Of a stretch of 64,000 nt of DNA, positions 44,255 through 54,965 are shown piece by piece; position 1 is the first letter of the stretch, and each line of letters begins with the position of its first letter. The notes beneath the pieces were generated by a model. That model saw only the letters and a list, made by a program, of their open reading frames with translations. It was not told where the DNA came from and did not search any database. The DNA is from RPQJ01 sp044226195 (GTDB taxonomy: Bacteria; Pseudomonadota; Gammaproteobacteria; Steroidobacterales; Steroidobacteraceae). The DNA is taken from positions 1 to 64,000 of the forward strand of contig JBGAHO010000009.1 of assembly GCA_044226195.1 (NCBI GenBank), written 5' to 3'. A program made the position numbers and the translations under genes.

Positions 44255-44277
44255 TTTTCTGGGCGACCCCGGACCCG
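44178..44277. repeat. Inverted repeat B (14-base arms) interleaved with A
   Basis: CGGGTCCGGGGTCG at 44178-44191 and its perfect reverse complement CGACCCCGGACCCG at 44264-44277. The left arm lies inside the loop of repeat A and the right arm lies beyond it, so the two repeats cross (A-B-A'-B'). Confidence 0.8.
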
Positions 44278-44382
44278 GACGCGGCCGCCGCGCCTCCGAG
44301 CCAGTAGCGACAGCAGCGCAGCGTTCAGCGACGCTGCCACCGACGCGGCGCGGCTCAGTGGCGCCCCGAACCCCCAATGACC

Positions 44383-44388
44383 GATAAT
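44383..44388 (+). promoter_or_regulatory. Candidate -10 box of ettA
   Basis: GATAAT 46 bases upstream of the ettA ATG. No good -35 is visible. Confidence 0.4.
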
Positions 44389-44434
44389 CGCGGCCCTTTT
44401 TCCACCCCCGCCCCACCGGTCACCGTCCACAGCC

Positions 44435-46102
<1,668 letters not shown>

Positions 46103-46134
46103 GCGCGGCCCGGCCGGGCTGCGCGGGAGACGCC

Positions 46135-47667
46135 ATGGCACGCAAGTCCGCTGGCAACGGGTCGCTCGAGATCGACGGCACGCGCCTCACGCTGGCGCAG
46201 ATCCGCGCCTTCGAGCGCCGGCGGCCGGTCGTGCGCCTCACCGACGAGGCGCGGGCGCGCATGCAGGGTTCCGTCGACGCGGTGCGCGAGGCCATCGCGA
46301 GCGGCGAGGTCAACTACGGCATCAACACCGGGTTCGGCGCGTTCGCCAACAAGGTGATCCCGGCGGACAAGACCCGCCGGCTGCAACTCAACCTGATCCG
46401 CAGCCATGCCTGCGGCACCGGCGCCCCGCTGCCGCCGCACATCGTGCGGCGGATGCTGCTCCTCAAGGCGAACAACCTCGCCGGCGGCTACTCCGGCGCG
46501 CGACCGGCGACCGTCGACATGCTGCTCGCGCTGCTCAACGCCGACGTGCTGCCGGTCATCCCCTCGCAGGGCTCCGTCGGCGCCTCGGGCGACCTCGCTC
46601 CCCTCGCCCACCTGACGCTGGCGCTGATCGGCGAAGGCGAGGCCATGCGCGGGACCGACCGTCTCGAGGGCACGGCCGTCATGGAGGCGGTCGGCCTCGA
46701 GCCGCTGCAACCCGAGGCCAAGGAAGGACTCGCGCTGCTGAACGGCACGCAACTCTCGCTCGCGCTGTCGCTCGAGGGCCTGCTGCAGGCCGAGCGCCTG
46801 CTCGACGCCTCGATCGTCGCCTGCGCGCTGACGGTCGAGGGACTCGCCGGCAGCCACGCGCCTTTCGACGAGCGCATCCAGCTGGCGAGCCGCCTGCCGG
46901 GCCAGATCGCGGTCGCACGCAAGCTGCGCCGCCTGCTGACCGACAGCGAGATCCGCCGCAGCCACGAACACTGCGAGCGCGTGCAGGATCCGTACGCGGT
47001 ACGCTGCATGCCGCAGGTGTTCGGCGCCGTCCAGCACACGATCGACCATGCGCGCGAGATCCTCGCGGCCGCGCTGAACGGCGTCTCCGACAACCCGCTG
47101 ATCTTCGGCCGCGACATCCTCTCGGGCGGCAACTTCCACGCCGAGCCGATCGGCTTCATCAGCGACTTCCTCGCGATCGCCGTGGCGGAACTCGCGAGCA
47201 CGTCCGAGCGACGCATCGACCTGCTCGACCGGCGCATCAATCCGGCGCTGAACATGTTCCTCGCCGCCGAGCCGGGGCTCGAGTCCGGCTTCATGATGGC
47301 GCACGTCACGGCCGCCGCGCTGGTCTCGGAGAACAAGGCCTACGCGCACCCGGCGTCGGTCGACTCGCTGCCGACGTCGGCCGGCCAGGAGGACCACGTC
47401 AGCATGGCGCCGTGGGCGGGCCGCAAGCTGCTCGAGGTCTGCCAGAACACGTCGCGGGTACTCGCCATCGAACTGCTGTCCGCCGCGCAGGCGATCGACT
47501 GCATGAAGCCGCTCGAGACGACGCCCGAACTGCAGCGGGTCCACGCAACGGTGCGGGCGGCCGTCGCCTTCCGCGCCCACGACCACCGCCTCGATCGCGA
47601 CATCGACGCCCTGACCGCGCTGGTGCAGTCCGGTCGCCTGTCGACCCACCTCGCCCTGCACGAGTAG
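46135..47667 (+). CDS. hutH: Histidine ammonia-lyase (aromatic amino acid lyase family)
   Basis: 510 residues. The MIO cofactor would form from Ala150-Ser151-Gly152 in GSVGASGDLAPLAH. His91 (SHACGTGAP) and the Glu in LAIELL match positions that favour histidine as substrate in HutH. The product would be urocanate and ammonia. Length and NYGINTGFG are typical. No hutU, hutI or hutG is adjacent, so a complete hut pathway cannot be claimed; another aromatic substrate is possible. GGGAGA lies just upstream of the ATG. Confidence 0.85.
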   Translation: MARKSAGNGSLEIDGTRLTLAQIRAFERRRPVVRLTDEARARMQGSVDAVREAIASGEVNYGINTGFGAFANKVIPADKTRRLQLNLIRSHACGTGAPLPPHIVRRMLLLKANNLAGGYSGARPATVDMLLALLNADVLPVIPSQGSVGASGDLAPLAHLTLALIGEGEAMRGTDRLEGTAVMEAVGLEPLQPEAKEGLALLNGTQLSLALSLEGLLQAERLLDASIVACALTVEGLAGSHAPFDERIQLASRLPGQIAVARKLRRLLTDSEIRRSHEHCERVQDPYAVRCMPQVFGAVQHTIDHAREILAAALNGVSDNPLIFGRDILSGGNFHAEPIGFISDFLAIAVAELASTSERRIDLLDRRINPALNMFLAAEPGLESGFMMAHVTAAALVSENKAYAHPASVDSLPTSAGQEDHVSMAPWAGRKLLEVCQNTSRVLAIELLSAAQAIDCMKPLETTPELQRVHATVRAAVAFRAHDHRLDRDIDALTALVQSGRLSTHLALHE

Positions 47668-47674
47668 GACGCCC

Positions 47675-48346
47675 GTGCAGGTCGTCACGCTGGCGCTCGC
47701 CTGCTTCGGGATCGTGGTCCTGCTGCTGGCGTTGAGCCGCTGGCTGGCGCATCGACGCTGGGCGAGCGCGGGTCACCTCGCCCTCGCATTGGCGCTGCTG
47801 CTGTCGGCCGCGTGGATCCGGCCAGTCGCGGCGAACCTCGCCACCTACGACGTCCGCCATGCACAACGACCCGTGGCGCAGATCTACTGCGAGCGCACCT
47901 CGTCGCGGTCCTACCGCGTGACGCTGACCCGGTTGCCCGGTGGCCGCATGCAGGTCTTCGAGGTCCTGGGCGACGAATGGCGCATCGACGCGCGCACGCT
48001 CGACTGGCAGGGCCCGGCGGTCGACCTCGGCCTGCGCGCCAGCTACCGCCTGGACCGGCTCAGCACGCGCTTCGTGCGCGAGCCGGAGTCGGACACGCCG
48101 CCGTCCAGCTACGTGCTGAGCGACGACGACACCCGCACCGACGTCTGGGCACAGGCCCGCACCGGAGATTTCTGGTCGCGCTACGCGCACGCCGACCACG
48201 CGTACGGGCCGTGGCAACCGCTCGCGGACGGTGCGCGCTTCGACGTGACCTTCGACCGGGGCCGCCTCGCCGCCCGCGCCGCAAACGAGCCCGCCGCGAA
48301 GGCGCTGGCGGCCGCGCCCGTCCCGGGCGCCGTGCCAGCCCGCTGA
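47675..48346 (+). CDS. Membrane-anchored protein of unknown function
   Basis: 223 residues, not recognised. Two closely spaced hydrophobic helices at the N terminus (VTLALACFGIVVLLLALSRW; LALALALLLSAAWIRPVA) precede a ~170-residue soluble domain with a lone Cys (IYCERTSS) and several Trp and Tyr residues, probably periplasmic. GTG start at 47675 lies eight bases after hutH, suggesting cotranscription. Codon use is like the neighbours. Function cannot be assigned. Confidence 0.7.
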   Translation: MQVVTLALACFGIVVLLLALSRWLAHRRWASAGHLALALALLLSAAWIRPVAANLATYDVRHAQRPVAQIYCERTSSRSYRVTLTRLPGGRMQVFEVLGDEWRIDARTLDWQGPAVDLGLRASYRLDRLSTRFVREPESDTPPSSYVLSDDDTRTDVWAQARTGDFWSRYAHADHAYGPWQPLADGARFDVTFDRGRLAARAANEPAAKALAAAPVPGAVPAR

Positions 48347-48360
48347 CATTCCGCTAGACT
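48332..48360 (+). promoter_or_regulatory. Candidate promoter of DUF4145 gene
   Basis: GTGCCA (48332-48337), 17-base spacer, TAGACT (48355-48360), 35 bases before the ATG of the DUF4145 gene. It overlaps the 3' end of the preceding gene. Confidence 0.5.
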
Positions 48361-48394
48361 CGGAGCCCACGACACCCGACCGGGGCATCCGCGC

Positions 48395-49105
48395 ATGTCC
48401 GTATACGTCGACTCGAACAGCCGCCTGCACCACGACCAGGAACGCAGCCTGGCGCTGAATTGCTCGGTCTGCCAGGTGTTCACCCACATCACGGCGGTGT
48501 CGGTGCCGCAGTACGCCGAACTGATCGCCTCGCGCCCGACGCACGTCGGCGTCGTGTATCGCTGCGATTCCTGCAGTGCGCCGATCTTCGTCAAGTTCGC
48601 CGTGAAGATGTACTGCCCGAACCGCGTCGAGCTCGCCAACAACTTCGTCGAGCTCGAGCGTGCCAAGGAGAAGTTCAACTTCACCTACCTGCCGGAGGAG
48701 ACCGAGAAGCTCTTCCGCGAGGCGCTCGGCTGCTACTCGAGCGGCTACTTCAATGCCTTCGCCTCGATGTGCCGGCGCACGGCCCAGGCCGTGTTCCAGG
48801 ATCTCGGCGAGAACGGACGGCTGCGCATCTTCGGCCACGTCAACGAGGCGCGCGAGATGGCGGAGATCGACCCGGAGTCCTTCGCCGCGATCAAGAAGGT
48901 GCTGTTCGGCTCCGACACGGATGCGACACCCGCCCTGCCCGAGCTCACCAGCATGGAAGCCGGCGTGCTGCTCGAGGTCATCAAGGACATGCTCTACGAG
49001 GCGTACGTACGCAAGGGCAAGCTGCAGCAGGCCATGATGGTGCGCCGGTTCTTCGCGGAAGAGACTCTCGACAAGATCACGCCGATCGGACGCGTCGCGA
49101 CCTGA
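48395..49105 (+). CDS. DUF4145-type zinc-ribbon protein
   Basis: 236 residues. An N-terminal zinc-ribbon-like pair CSVC (about 23-26) and CDSC (about 57-60) is followed by a helical domain with YFNAFASMCRRTAQAVFQDLG, the recognisable core of DUF4145. In other proteins this domain occurs in restriction- and defence-associated contexts, but alone its role is unknown. ATG at 48395 follows its own putative promoter. It converges on purL, with about 50 bases between. Confidence 0.8.
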   Translation: MSVYVDSNSRLHHDQERSLALNCSVCQVFTHITAVSVPQYAELIASRPTHVGVVYRCDSCSAPIFVKFAVKMYCPNRVELANNFVELERAKEKFNFTYLPEETEKLFREALGCYSSGYFNAFASMCRRTAQAVFQDLGENGRLRIFGHVNEAREMAEIDPESFAAIKKVLFGSDTDATPALPELTSMEAGVLLEVIKDMLYEAYVRKGKLQQAMMVRRFFAEETLDKITPIGRVAT

Positions 49106-49156
49106 CGGCCGCGTCCGCCGCGAGGCGCCAGGCTTCGCGTCCCGACGCCCGCGTTC

Positions 49157-52100
49157 CTACCCGACCCACACCCGCGCGTTGCGGAACATGCGCATCCAGC
49201 CGCCGTCCTCGGCCCAGTCCTCGGGATACCAGGAGTTCTGCACCGTACGGAAGACACGCTCCGGGTGCGGCATGAGGATCGTCACCCGGCCGCTGCGCGT
49301 CGTGAGGCCCGTGAGGCCGCCCGGCGAACCGTTCGGATTCGCGGGATAGCTCGTCGCGGCGCGCCCGTGGTTGTCGACGAAACGCAGGCTGACCACGCCC
49401 GCGCTCGTGCAGGCCTGCTCGGCGGCGGCATCGGCGAACTCCGCGCGACCCTCGCCGTGCGCCACCGCGATCGGCATCACCGAGCCGGCCATGCCCGCGA
49501 AGAACAGCGAAGGTGTCGCCAGCACCTCGACCAGCGCCACGCGACCCTCGAACTGCTCGGACCGATTGCGCACGAAGCGCGGCCAGTGCTCGGCACCCGG
49601 GATCAGCGGCTTCAGCGCGGACATCATCTGGCAGCCGTTGCACACGCCGAGCGCGAAGCTGTCGCCCCGCGCGAAGAACGTGGCGAATTCATCGCGCACG
49701 CGGGCATTGAACAGGATCGATTTCGCCCAGCCCTCGCCCGCCCCCAGCACGTCGCCGTAGGAGAAGCCGCCGCACGCGACCAGGCCCTTGAACCGGTCGA
49801 GCTGCACGCGCCCGGAGATCACGTCGGTCATGTGCACGTCGGACGGGCGGAACCCCGCGCGATGGAAGGCCGCGGCCATCTCCAGCTGGCTGTTGACGCC
49901 CTGCTCGCGCAGGATCGCGACCTCGGGCCGCGCACCGCGCAGCACGAAAGGCGCGGCGACATCCTCCGCCGGGTCGAAGCTCAGCCGCGCGGACAGGCCC
50001 GGGTCCGTCGGATCCGTGTTGCGGGCGTATTCCTCGCGCGCGCAGGCCGGGTTGTCGCGCAGCGACTGCATCTGCAGCGTGGTCTCGCTCCAGGCGCGGC
50101 GCAACTCGGTGCGCGTCGCCGCGAACCACGGCTTGCCGTCCCGCGTGACCGCGACCCGGTCCGCGTCGGTGGCGCGCCCGATGACGCGCACGCAGTCCTC
50201 GAGGCCCGATTCCTGGAAGATGGCCAGTACCTGCGGGACGGCGTGCGTCTCGACCTGCACCACGGCGCCGAGTTCCTCGGCGAACAGCGCCGCCAGCGCG
50301 GCGGACTCGGACGGCGTGCCCACGAGGTCGACCTCGACGCCGCAGCGTCCGGCGAACGCCATCTCCGCGAGCGTCACCAACAGGCCGCCGTCCGAACGAT
50401 CGTGGTACGCGAGCGCGAGTCCGGCGTGGCGCAGCCGGCCGATCGCCTTGAAGAAGCCGCGCAGGCGCGTCGGGCTCTCGCAGTCCGGCGCCTCGCGTCC
50501 GATGCGGCCGTACACCTGCGCGAGGCAGGAGCCGCCGAGGCGGTCCCGCCCGCGTCCGAGGTCGACCAGCACGAGGCTGGTGGCCACCCGCGTGTCGGTG
50601 CGCAGTTGTGGCGTCAGGGTGCGCCGCACGTTGTCGACCGGCGCGAAGGCCGACACGATCAGCGAGACCGGGGCGACGACCTTCTTCGTCTCGCCGGCGG
50701 ACTGCCACGCGGTCTTCATCGACAGCGAGTCCTTGCCGACCGGGATCGCGATCCCGAGCGCCGGGCAGAATTCCTCGCCGACCGCGCGCACCGTGTCGAA
50801 CAGGTCCGCGTCCTCGCCGGGCTCGCCGCAGGCCGCCATCCAGTTGGCCGAGAGCCGCACGTCCTCGATGCGACGGATGTCCGCCGCCGCGATGTTGGTC
50901 ACCGCCTCGGCCACCGCCATGCGACCGGCCGCGGCGGGATGCAGCAACGCGAGCGGCGTGCGCTCGCCCATCGCCATCGCCTCGCCGTGCTGCGAGAAAT
51001 AGTCGCTGACGGTCACGGCGACGTCGCTCACCGGCACCTGCCACGGCCCGACCAGCGGATCGCGCGAGATCATGCCGCCGACCGAGCGATCGCCGATGGT
51101 CACGAGGAAGGTCTTGTCCGCGACCGCCGGCAGGCGCAGCACGCGCAGCGCCGCCTCGTGCACGTCGATGCCGCGGCCGTCGAAGTCGTCGCCCGCGTGC
51201 GGCAGGCGACGCACGTCGCGGGTCATGCGCGGCGGCTTGCCGAGGATCACCTCGAGCGGCACGTCGACCGGCGCGTTGCCGAACTGCGGGTCGGCGACGT
51301 GCAGGCGACCGTCCGCCGTGACTTCGCCGACCACCGCGAACGGGCAGCGCTCGCGATCGCAGAGCGCGCCGAATGCGGCGAGCCGGTCTTCCGCCACGAT
51401 CAGCACGTAGCGTTCCTGCGCTTCGTTGCACCAGATCTCGAGGGGCGACATGCCGGGCTCGTCGCTCGGCACCGTGCGCAGATCGATGCGCCCTCCCGTG
51501 CCCTCGTGGGCGACCGACTCCGGGATCGCGTTCGAGAGACCGCCCGCACCGACGTCGTGGATCAGCAGGATCGGGCTGTCGTCGCCGAGCGCCGAGCAGG
51601 CGTCGATGACTTCCTGTGCGCGCCGCTGGATCTCCGGGTTGCCGCGCTGGACGGACGCGAAGTCGAGATCGACCGAGCTGGCGCCCGAGCCCATCGACGA
51701 TGCGGCGCCGCCGCCGAGACCGATCAGCATCGCCGGCCCGCCGAGCACGACGATGCGCGCGCCCGGCACGACCTTCGCTTTCTCGACCAGCATGCGACGG
51801 ATGTTGCCGAGCCCGCCCGCGATCATGATTGGCTTGTGGTAGCCGCGCAGCGGCGAGCGGCCGTCGCTCTCGACGCGCTGCTCGAAGGTGCGGAAATAGC
51901 CGTAGATGTTCGGGCGGCCGAACTCGTTGTTGAACGCCGCCGCACCGATCGGCCCGTCGAGCATGATCTGCAGCGCGTCGACGATGCGCCCGGGCTTGCC
52001 GAAATCCTGCTCCCAGGGCTGCTCGAAGCCCGGGATGCGCAGGTTCGACACCGAGAAACCGACCAGGCCCGCCTTCGGCTTGGAGCCGCGGCCGGTCGCG

Positions 52101-53059
52101 CCCTCGTCGCGGATCTCGCCGCCCGAACCGGTTGCCGCGCCCGGGAAGGGCGAGATGGCCGTCGGGTGGTTGTGCGTCTCGACCTTCATCAGGATGTCGA
52201 TCGGCTCGTCGGACGACTCGTAGATGCCGCCTCCCGGGCGCGCGAACCAGCGACGGCCCGGCCAGCCCTCGATGACCGACGCGTTGTCGCGGTAGGCGGA
52301 GAGGATCCCCGACGGGTTCGCGTGGTACGTGTTGCGGATCATGCCGAACAGGGACTTCGGCGCGCGCTCGCCGTCGACGATCCAGTCGGCGTTGAAGATC
52401 TTGTGCCGGCAGTGCTCGGAGTTCGCCTGCGCGAACATCATCAGTTCGACGTCGGTCGGGTCGCGCTGGAGCTTGCGGAAGGCGTCGACGAGGTAGTCGA
52501 TCTCGTCGTCCGACAGCGCCAGTCCCAGCGACCCGTTGGCAGTCTCGAGCGCGGCGCGGCCGTTGGCGAGCACCGGCACGGTCGTGAGCGGCTTCGGGGC
52601 GGCGTGCTTGAAGAGTTCGCCGGCGTCCCCCGGATCGCGCAGGACGCTTTCCGTCATGCGATCGTGCACGAGGCCGGCGAATGCGGCCCACTGGTCATCG
52701 CTCCACGGCCGTTCCGTGCGCACGTAGTAGGCGATGCCTCGCTCGATGCGGCGGACGACCGTCAGGCCGCAGACGTGCGCGATGTCGGTCGCCTTGCTGG
52801 ACCACGGCGAGACCGTGCCGAACCGCGGCACGACCAGCAGCACCTCGCCCCGCGGTGCGCCCACGCGGGTGGCGGGGCCGTAGCGCAGCAGCGATTCGAG
52901 CACCGCGGCCTCGTCGCGCGCCAGGTCGCGCTCGAGGTCGACGAAATGCAGGTAGCGGGTTTCCAGTCCGAGGACCGGGCCGAGGCGCGAGCGGAGCGTG
53001 GAATCGAGCTTGTCGAGCCGGAAATCCGAGAGCGCGGGGGCGCCGCTGAGTATGAGCAT
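49157..53059 (-). CDS. purL: Phosphoribosylformylglycinamidine synthase (large single-chain form)
   Basis: About 1300 residues; converts FGAR to FGAM using glutamine and ATP in purine synthesis. It has an N-terminal PurS-like part, two PurM-like halves (MKVETHNHPTAISPFPGAATG marks the first ATP site), and a C-terminal class I glutaminase with the nucleophile Cys in GVCNGCQMM and the His/Glu pair in MPHPERVFR. Single-chain PurL is typical of gammaproteobacteria. ATG at 53059 (MLILSGAPALSDFRL) is preferred over one five codons upstream. A TATCAT -10-like box lies at 53095-53100. Confidence 0.96.
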   Translation of the reverse strand: MLILSGAPALSDFRLDKLDSTLRSRLGPVLGLETRYLHFVDLERDLARDEAAVLESLLRYGPATRVGAPRGEVLLVVPRFGTVSPWSSKATDIAHVCGLTVVRRIERGIAYYVRTERPWSDDQWAAFAGLVHDRMTESVLRDPGDAGELFKHAAPKPLTTVPVLANGRAALETANGSLGLALSDDEIDYLVDAFRKLQRDPTDVELMMFAQANSEHCRHKIFNADWIVDGERAPKSLFGMIRNTYHANPSGILSAYRDNASVIEGWPGRRWFARPGGGIYESSDEPIDILMKVETHNHPTAISPFPGAATGSGGEIRDEGATGRGSKPKAGLVGFSVSNLRIPGFEQPWEQDFGKPGRIVDALQIMLDGPIGAAAFNNEFGRPNIYGYFRTFEQRVESDGRSPLRGYHKPIMIAGGLGNIRRMLVEKAKVVPGARIVVLGGPAMLIGLGGGAASSMGSGASSVDLDFASVQRGNPEIQRRAQEVIDACSALGDDSPILLIHDVGAGGLSNAIPESVAHEGTGGRIDLRTVPSDEPGMSPLEIWCNEAQERYVLIVAEDRLAAFGALCDRERCPFAVVGEVTADGRLHVADPQFGNAPVDVPLEVILGKPPRMTRDVRRLPHAGDDFDGRGIDVHEAALRVLRLPAVADKTFLVTIGDRSVGGMISRDPLVGPWQVPVSDVAVTVSDYFSQHGEAMAMGERTPLALLHPAAAGRMAVAEAVTNIAAADIRRIEDVRLSANWMAACGEPGEDADLFDTVRAVGEEFCPALGIAIPVGKDSLSMKTAWQSAGETKKVVAPVSLIVSAFAPVDNVRRTLTPQLRTDTRVATSLVLVDLGRGRDRLGGSCLAQVYGRIGREAPDCESPTRLRGFFKAIGRLRHAGLALAYHDRSDGGLLVTLAEMAFAGRCGVEVDLVGTPSESAALAALFAEELGAVVQVETHAVPQVLAIFQESGLEDCVRVIGRATDADRVAVTRDGKPWFAATRTELRRAWSETTLQMQSLRDNPACAREEYARNTDPTDPGLSARLSFDPAEDVAAPFVLRGARPEVAILREQGVNSQLEMAAAFHRAGFRPSDVHMTDVISGRVQLDRFKGLVACGGFSYGDVLGAGEGWAKSILFNARVRDEFATFFARGDSFALGVCNGCQMMSALKPLIPGAEHWPRFVRNRSEQFEGRVALVEVLATPSLFFAGMAGSVMPIAVAHGEGRAEFADAAAEQACTSAGVVSLRFVDNHGRAATSYPANPNGSPGGLTGLTTRSGRVTILMPHPERVFRTVQNSWYPEDWAEDGGWMRMFRNARVWVG

Positions 53060-53153
53060 TGGGGAGGGAGCCACCTGTCGGACGGGGCGCCGGAATGATA
53101 CCGGAGCAGCCCCGCGCGGACCAGCGCGCCCAGCCCTCCCGGCCCGCCCGGCC

Positions 53154-53498
53154 CTATTTTTCGCGCGGTCCGGGCCCGCCGGACGGGGTATAGACCGGGA
53201 ACGGAAACTGCGCGACGTTCGAGCCTTCCGCCGCCGAGACCTTGCTGACGCCGGACTTGCGCACCTCGTCGATGCGGATGATCGAGTGCAGCGGCAGGTA
53301 GGTGCGCTTCACCCCGGCGAATTCAGTCTGGATCTTTTCCTCGGACGGGTCGACGACCACGGTCGAGCGCTCGCCGAAGATCAGTTCCTCGACCTCGATG
53401 AAGCCGAACATCTGGCCGTGTCCGACCTTGCGGGCATACAGTTCGAAGACCTTGCCCTGGTTGTGGAAAACGACCTTGAAAATGTGACTGGCGGCCAT
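53154..53498 (-). CDS. DUF1820 family protein
   Basis: 114 residues with the family core FKVVFHNQGKVFELYARKV and GFIEVEELIFGE, then a short basic tail. DUF1820 proteins are small conserved gammaproteobacterial proteins of unknown function; some resemble RNA- or ribosome-associated factors but that is not shown. The gene precedes purL on the same strand with about 95 bases between, and is divergent from tagH. Confidence 0.85.
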   Translation of the reverse strand: MAASHIFKVVFHNQGKVFELYARKVGHGQMFGFIEVEELIFGERSTVVVDPSEEKIQTEFAGVKRTYLPLHSIIRIDEVRKSGVSKVSAAEGSNVAQFPFPVYTPSGGPGPREK

Positions 53499-53512
53499 CT
53501 GGCCCGGGGACC

Positions 53513-53539
53513 TTGCGTGCTAAGGTCGGCGCATATTAC
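53513..53539 (+). promoter_or_regulatory. Candidate tagH promoter
   Basis: TTGCGT (53513-53518) and TATTAC (53534-53539) with a short 15-base spacer, about 75 bases before the tagH ATG. Weak match. Confidence 0.3.
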
Positions 53540-53614
53540 AAGGGTCGTGGCGGGGCGTCAGCCCGAAGGCGCCAGACGAAGCCCGCCGGGAAGGTCGGGC
53601 TGGACAACCCAACC

Positions 53615-54952
53615 ATGGCGATCAAGCTCAGAGTCATCAGCGATCAGTACCGGGACCTCGGTGAGAACCGCAGCCGCGTGTTCGGCGTCAACGGCGGCAC
53701 GGTCGGCCGTGCGCCCGACAACGACTGGGTCCTGCCCGACGCCAAGCGCATCGTGTCCGGCCACCACTTCGAGGTCGAGTACCGCAGTGGTTCGTACTGG
53801 CTGAAGGACATCAGCACCAACGGCGTCTACGTCAACGACTCCGACGAGCCGGCATCGAGCCAGGGCACGGTCGAGCTGCGCGACGGCGACCGCCTGCGCG
53901 TCGGCGACTACGACATCCTCGTGGGCCTCGACAACCGCATCGACTTCCTGCCGGCGGCGGCCGAGGAGCACTCGGCGGAGAAGCACCTCGGCGCCGACAT
54001 CGGGCACTCGCTCGATCTCAACGAACTGCTGACGCCGCGCGATCCCGAGCAGTCGGGGTCGATCTCGGTGCGCAACGCCTACGGACTGAAGGTCTCGCCG
54101 GACCTGCGCGACGCGGCCGCGGCTACGGTCGAAGGCGCGCCGCTGCCGGGCGGAGCCGCGCCGGGCAACGGCATCGCGAGCGCGACGCCCGACGCCGCCG
54201 GCGGCAACGACTGGAATCTCAAGACGCGGCCGATCACGCGCGAGGAACTCGCGAACGTACTGGCGCGTCGCCAGAACAGCACGGACCGCCGCGAACGCAG
54301 CGTGCCCTTCCACCAGCAGGCCACGACGTGGACCGACCTGCGCTCGGCGGTGCAGGCGTTCTGTCGCGGCGCGGGCATCGATCCCGCCACGCTCACGCCG
54401 GAAGCGCAGTCGATGCTGCCGCTGGTCGCCGGACAGATGCTGCGCGAAGCCGTGGTCGGTCTCAGCGATCTCACGCAGGCACGCGCGAAAGCCACGGGCG
54501 CGCAGCCGCCGGCCGCGACCAACGGCCAGGCGGTCGGCAGCAACCCGTTCCGCACGTCGACGAGCGCGGACCAGGCGATCCAGCGCCTGTTCGAGTCGCA
54601 CGGCCGGGTCCTCGGCGGACCGGTCGATGCGTTGCGCGACGTGCTGCTCGAGATCAAGGAACACGAGATCGCCGTGAATGCCGGCATCCGGGCCGGCCTG
54701 CAGGCGGTGCTCGGTCAGCTGTCGCCGACCAATGTGGCCGACCAGTTCGAGGAAGGCCGCGCGCGCACGCTCGCGCCGGGCCAGGATCCGCGCCCGAAGT
54801 ACTGGGAACACTACGCCGAGTTCTTCCGGATGATGACGCAGCAGGTGACCGGGGCCGGCTGGCCGCATCCGTTCGCGGATGCGTTCAATGCCGAGTACAC
54901 CCGCATGCGCAACGAGTTGCGCGCGAAGAAAGAACAGCGCGCGCCGGAATGA
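53615..54952 (+). CDS. tagH: FHA-domain protein, type VI secretion TagH/Fha-like
   Basis: 445 residues. An N-terminal FHA domain (GTVGRAPDNDWVL, SGHHFEV, STNGVYVN) binds phosphothreonine; the middle is low complexity; the C-terminal ~180 residues (VQAFCRGAGIDP; LREAVVGLSDL; AIQRLFE; WEHYAEFFRMM) match the TagH/ImpI family C-terminal domain found in type VI secretion clusters, where it relays Ser/Thr kinase signals. No other T6SS gene is in the window, so it is an orphan here. ATG at 53615 begins MAIKLRVISDQ; the longer open frame lacks family character. Confidence 0.85.
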   Translation: MAIKLRVISDQYRDLGENRSRVFGVNGGTVGRAPDNDWVLPDAKRIVSGHHFEVEYRSGSYWLKDISTNGVYVNDSDEPASSQGTVELRDGDRLRVGDYDILVGLDNRIDFLPAAAEEHSAEKHLGADIGHSLDLNELLTPRDPEQSGSISVRNAYGLKVSPDLRDAAAATVEGAPLPGGAAPGNGIASATPDAAGGNDWNLKTRPITREELANVLARRQNSTDRRERSVPFHQQATTWTDLRSAVQAFCRGAGIDPATLTPEAQSMLPLVAGQMLREAVVGLSDLTQARAKATGAQPPAATNGQAVGSNPFRTSTSADQAIQRLFESHGRVLGGPVDALRDVLLEIKEHEIAVNAGIRAGLQAVLGQLSPTNVADQFEEGRARTLAPGQDPRPKYWEHYAEFFRMMTQQVTGAGWPHPFADAFNAEYTRMRNELRAKKEQRAPE

Positions 54953-54965
54953 CCGTCGGCCCGGT

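Larger units (their letters stand above)
43998..44382. other. Divergent intergenic region glyA/ettA with repeats, no gene seen
   Basis: The gap between glyA and ettA is 470 bases in total (43965-44434), the only gene-free stretch over 300 bases in the window. Short ORFs exist on both strands, but their codon pattern and position over inverted repeats give no support for a gene. It contains the two interleaved inverted repeats listed separately, and one candidate promoter at each end. Confidence 0.65.

Noticed and set aside
44071..44307. Small plus-strand ORF in the glyA/ettA gap
   Set aside because: It runs across both inverted repeats and has no ribosome site or recognisable motif.
49265..53098. 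A 1277-residue open frame on the plus strand
   Set aside because: It is entirely antisense to purL, whose motifs are unmistakable; high GC leaves long open antisense frames.
53615..54952. Edge of a type VI secretion cluster
   Set aside because: Neighbours on both sides are purine and sarcosine genes; no tss gene was seen.
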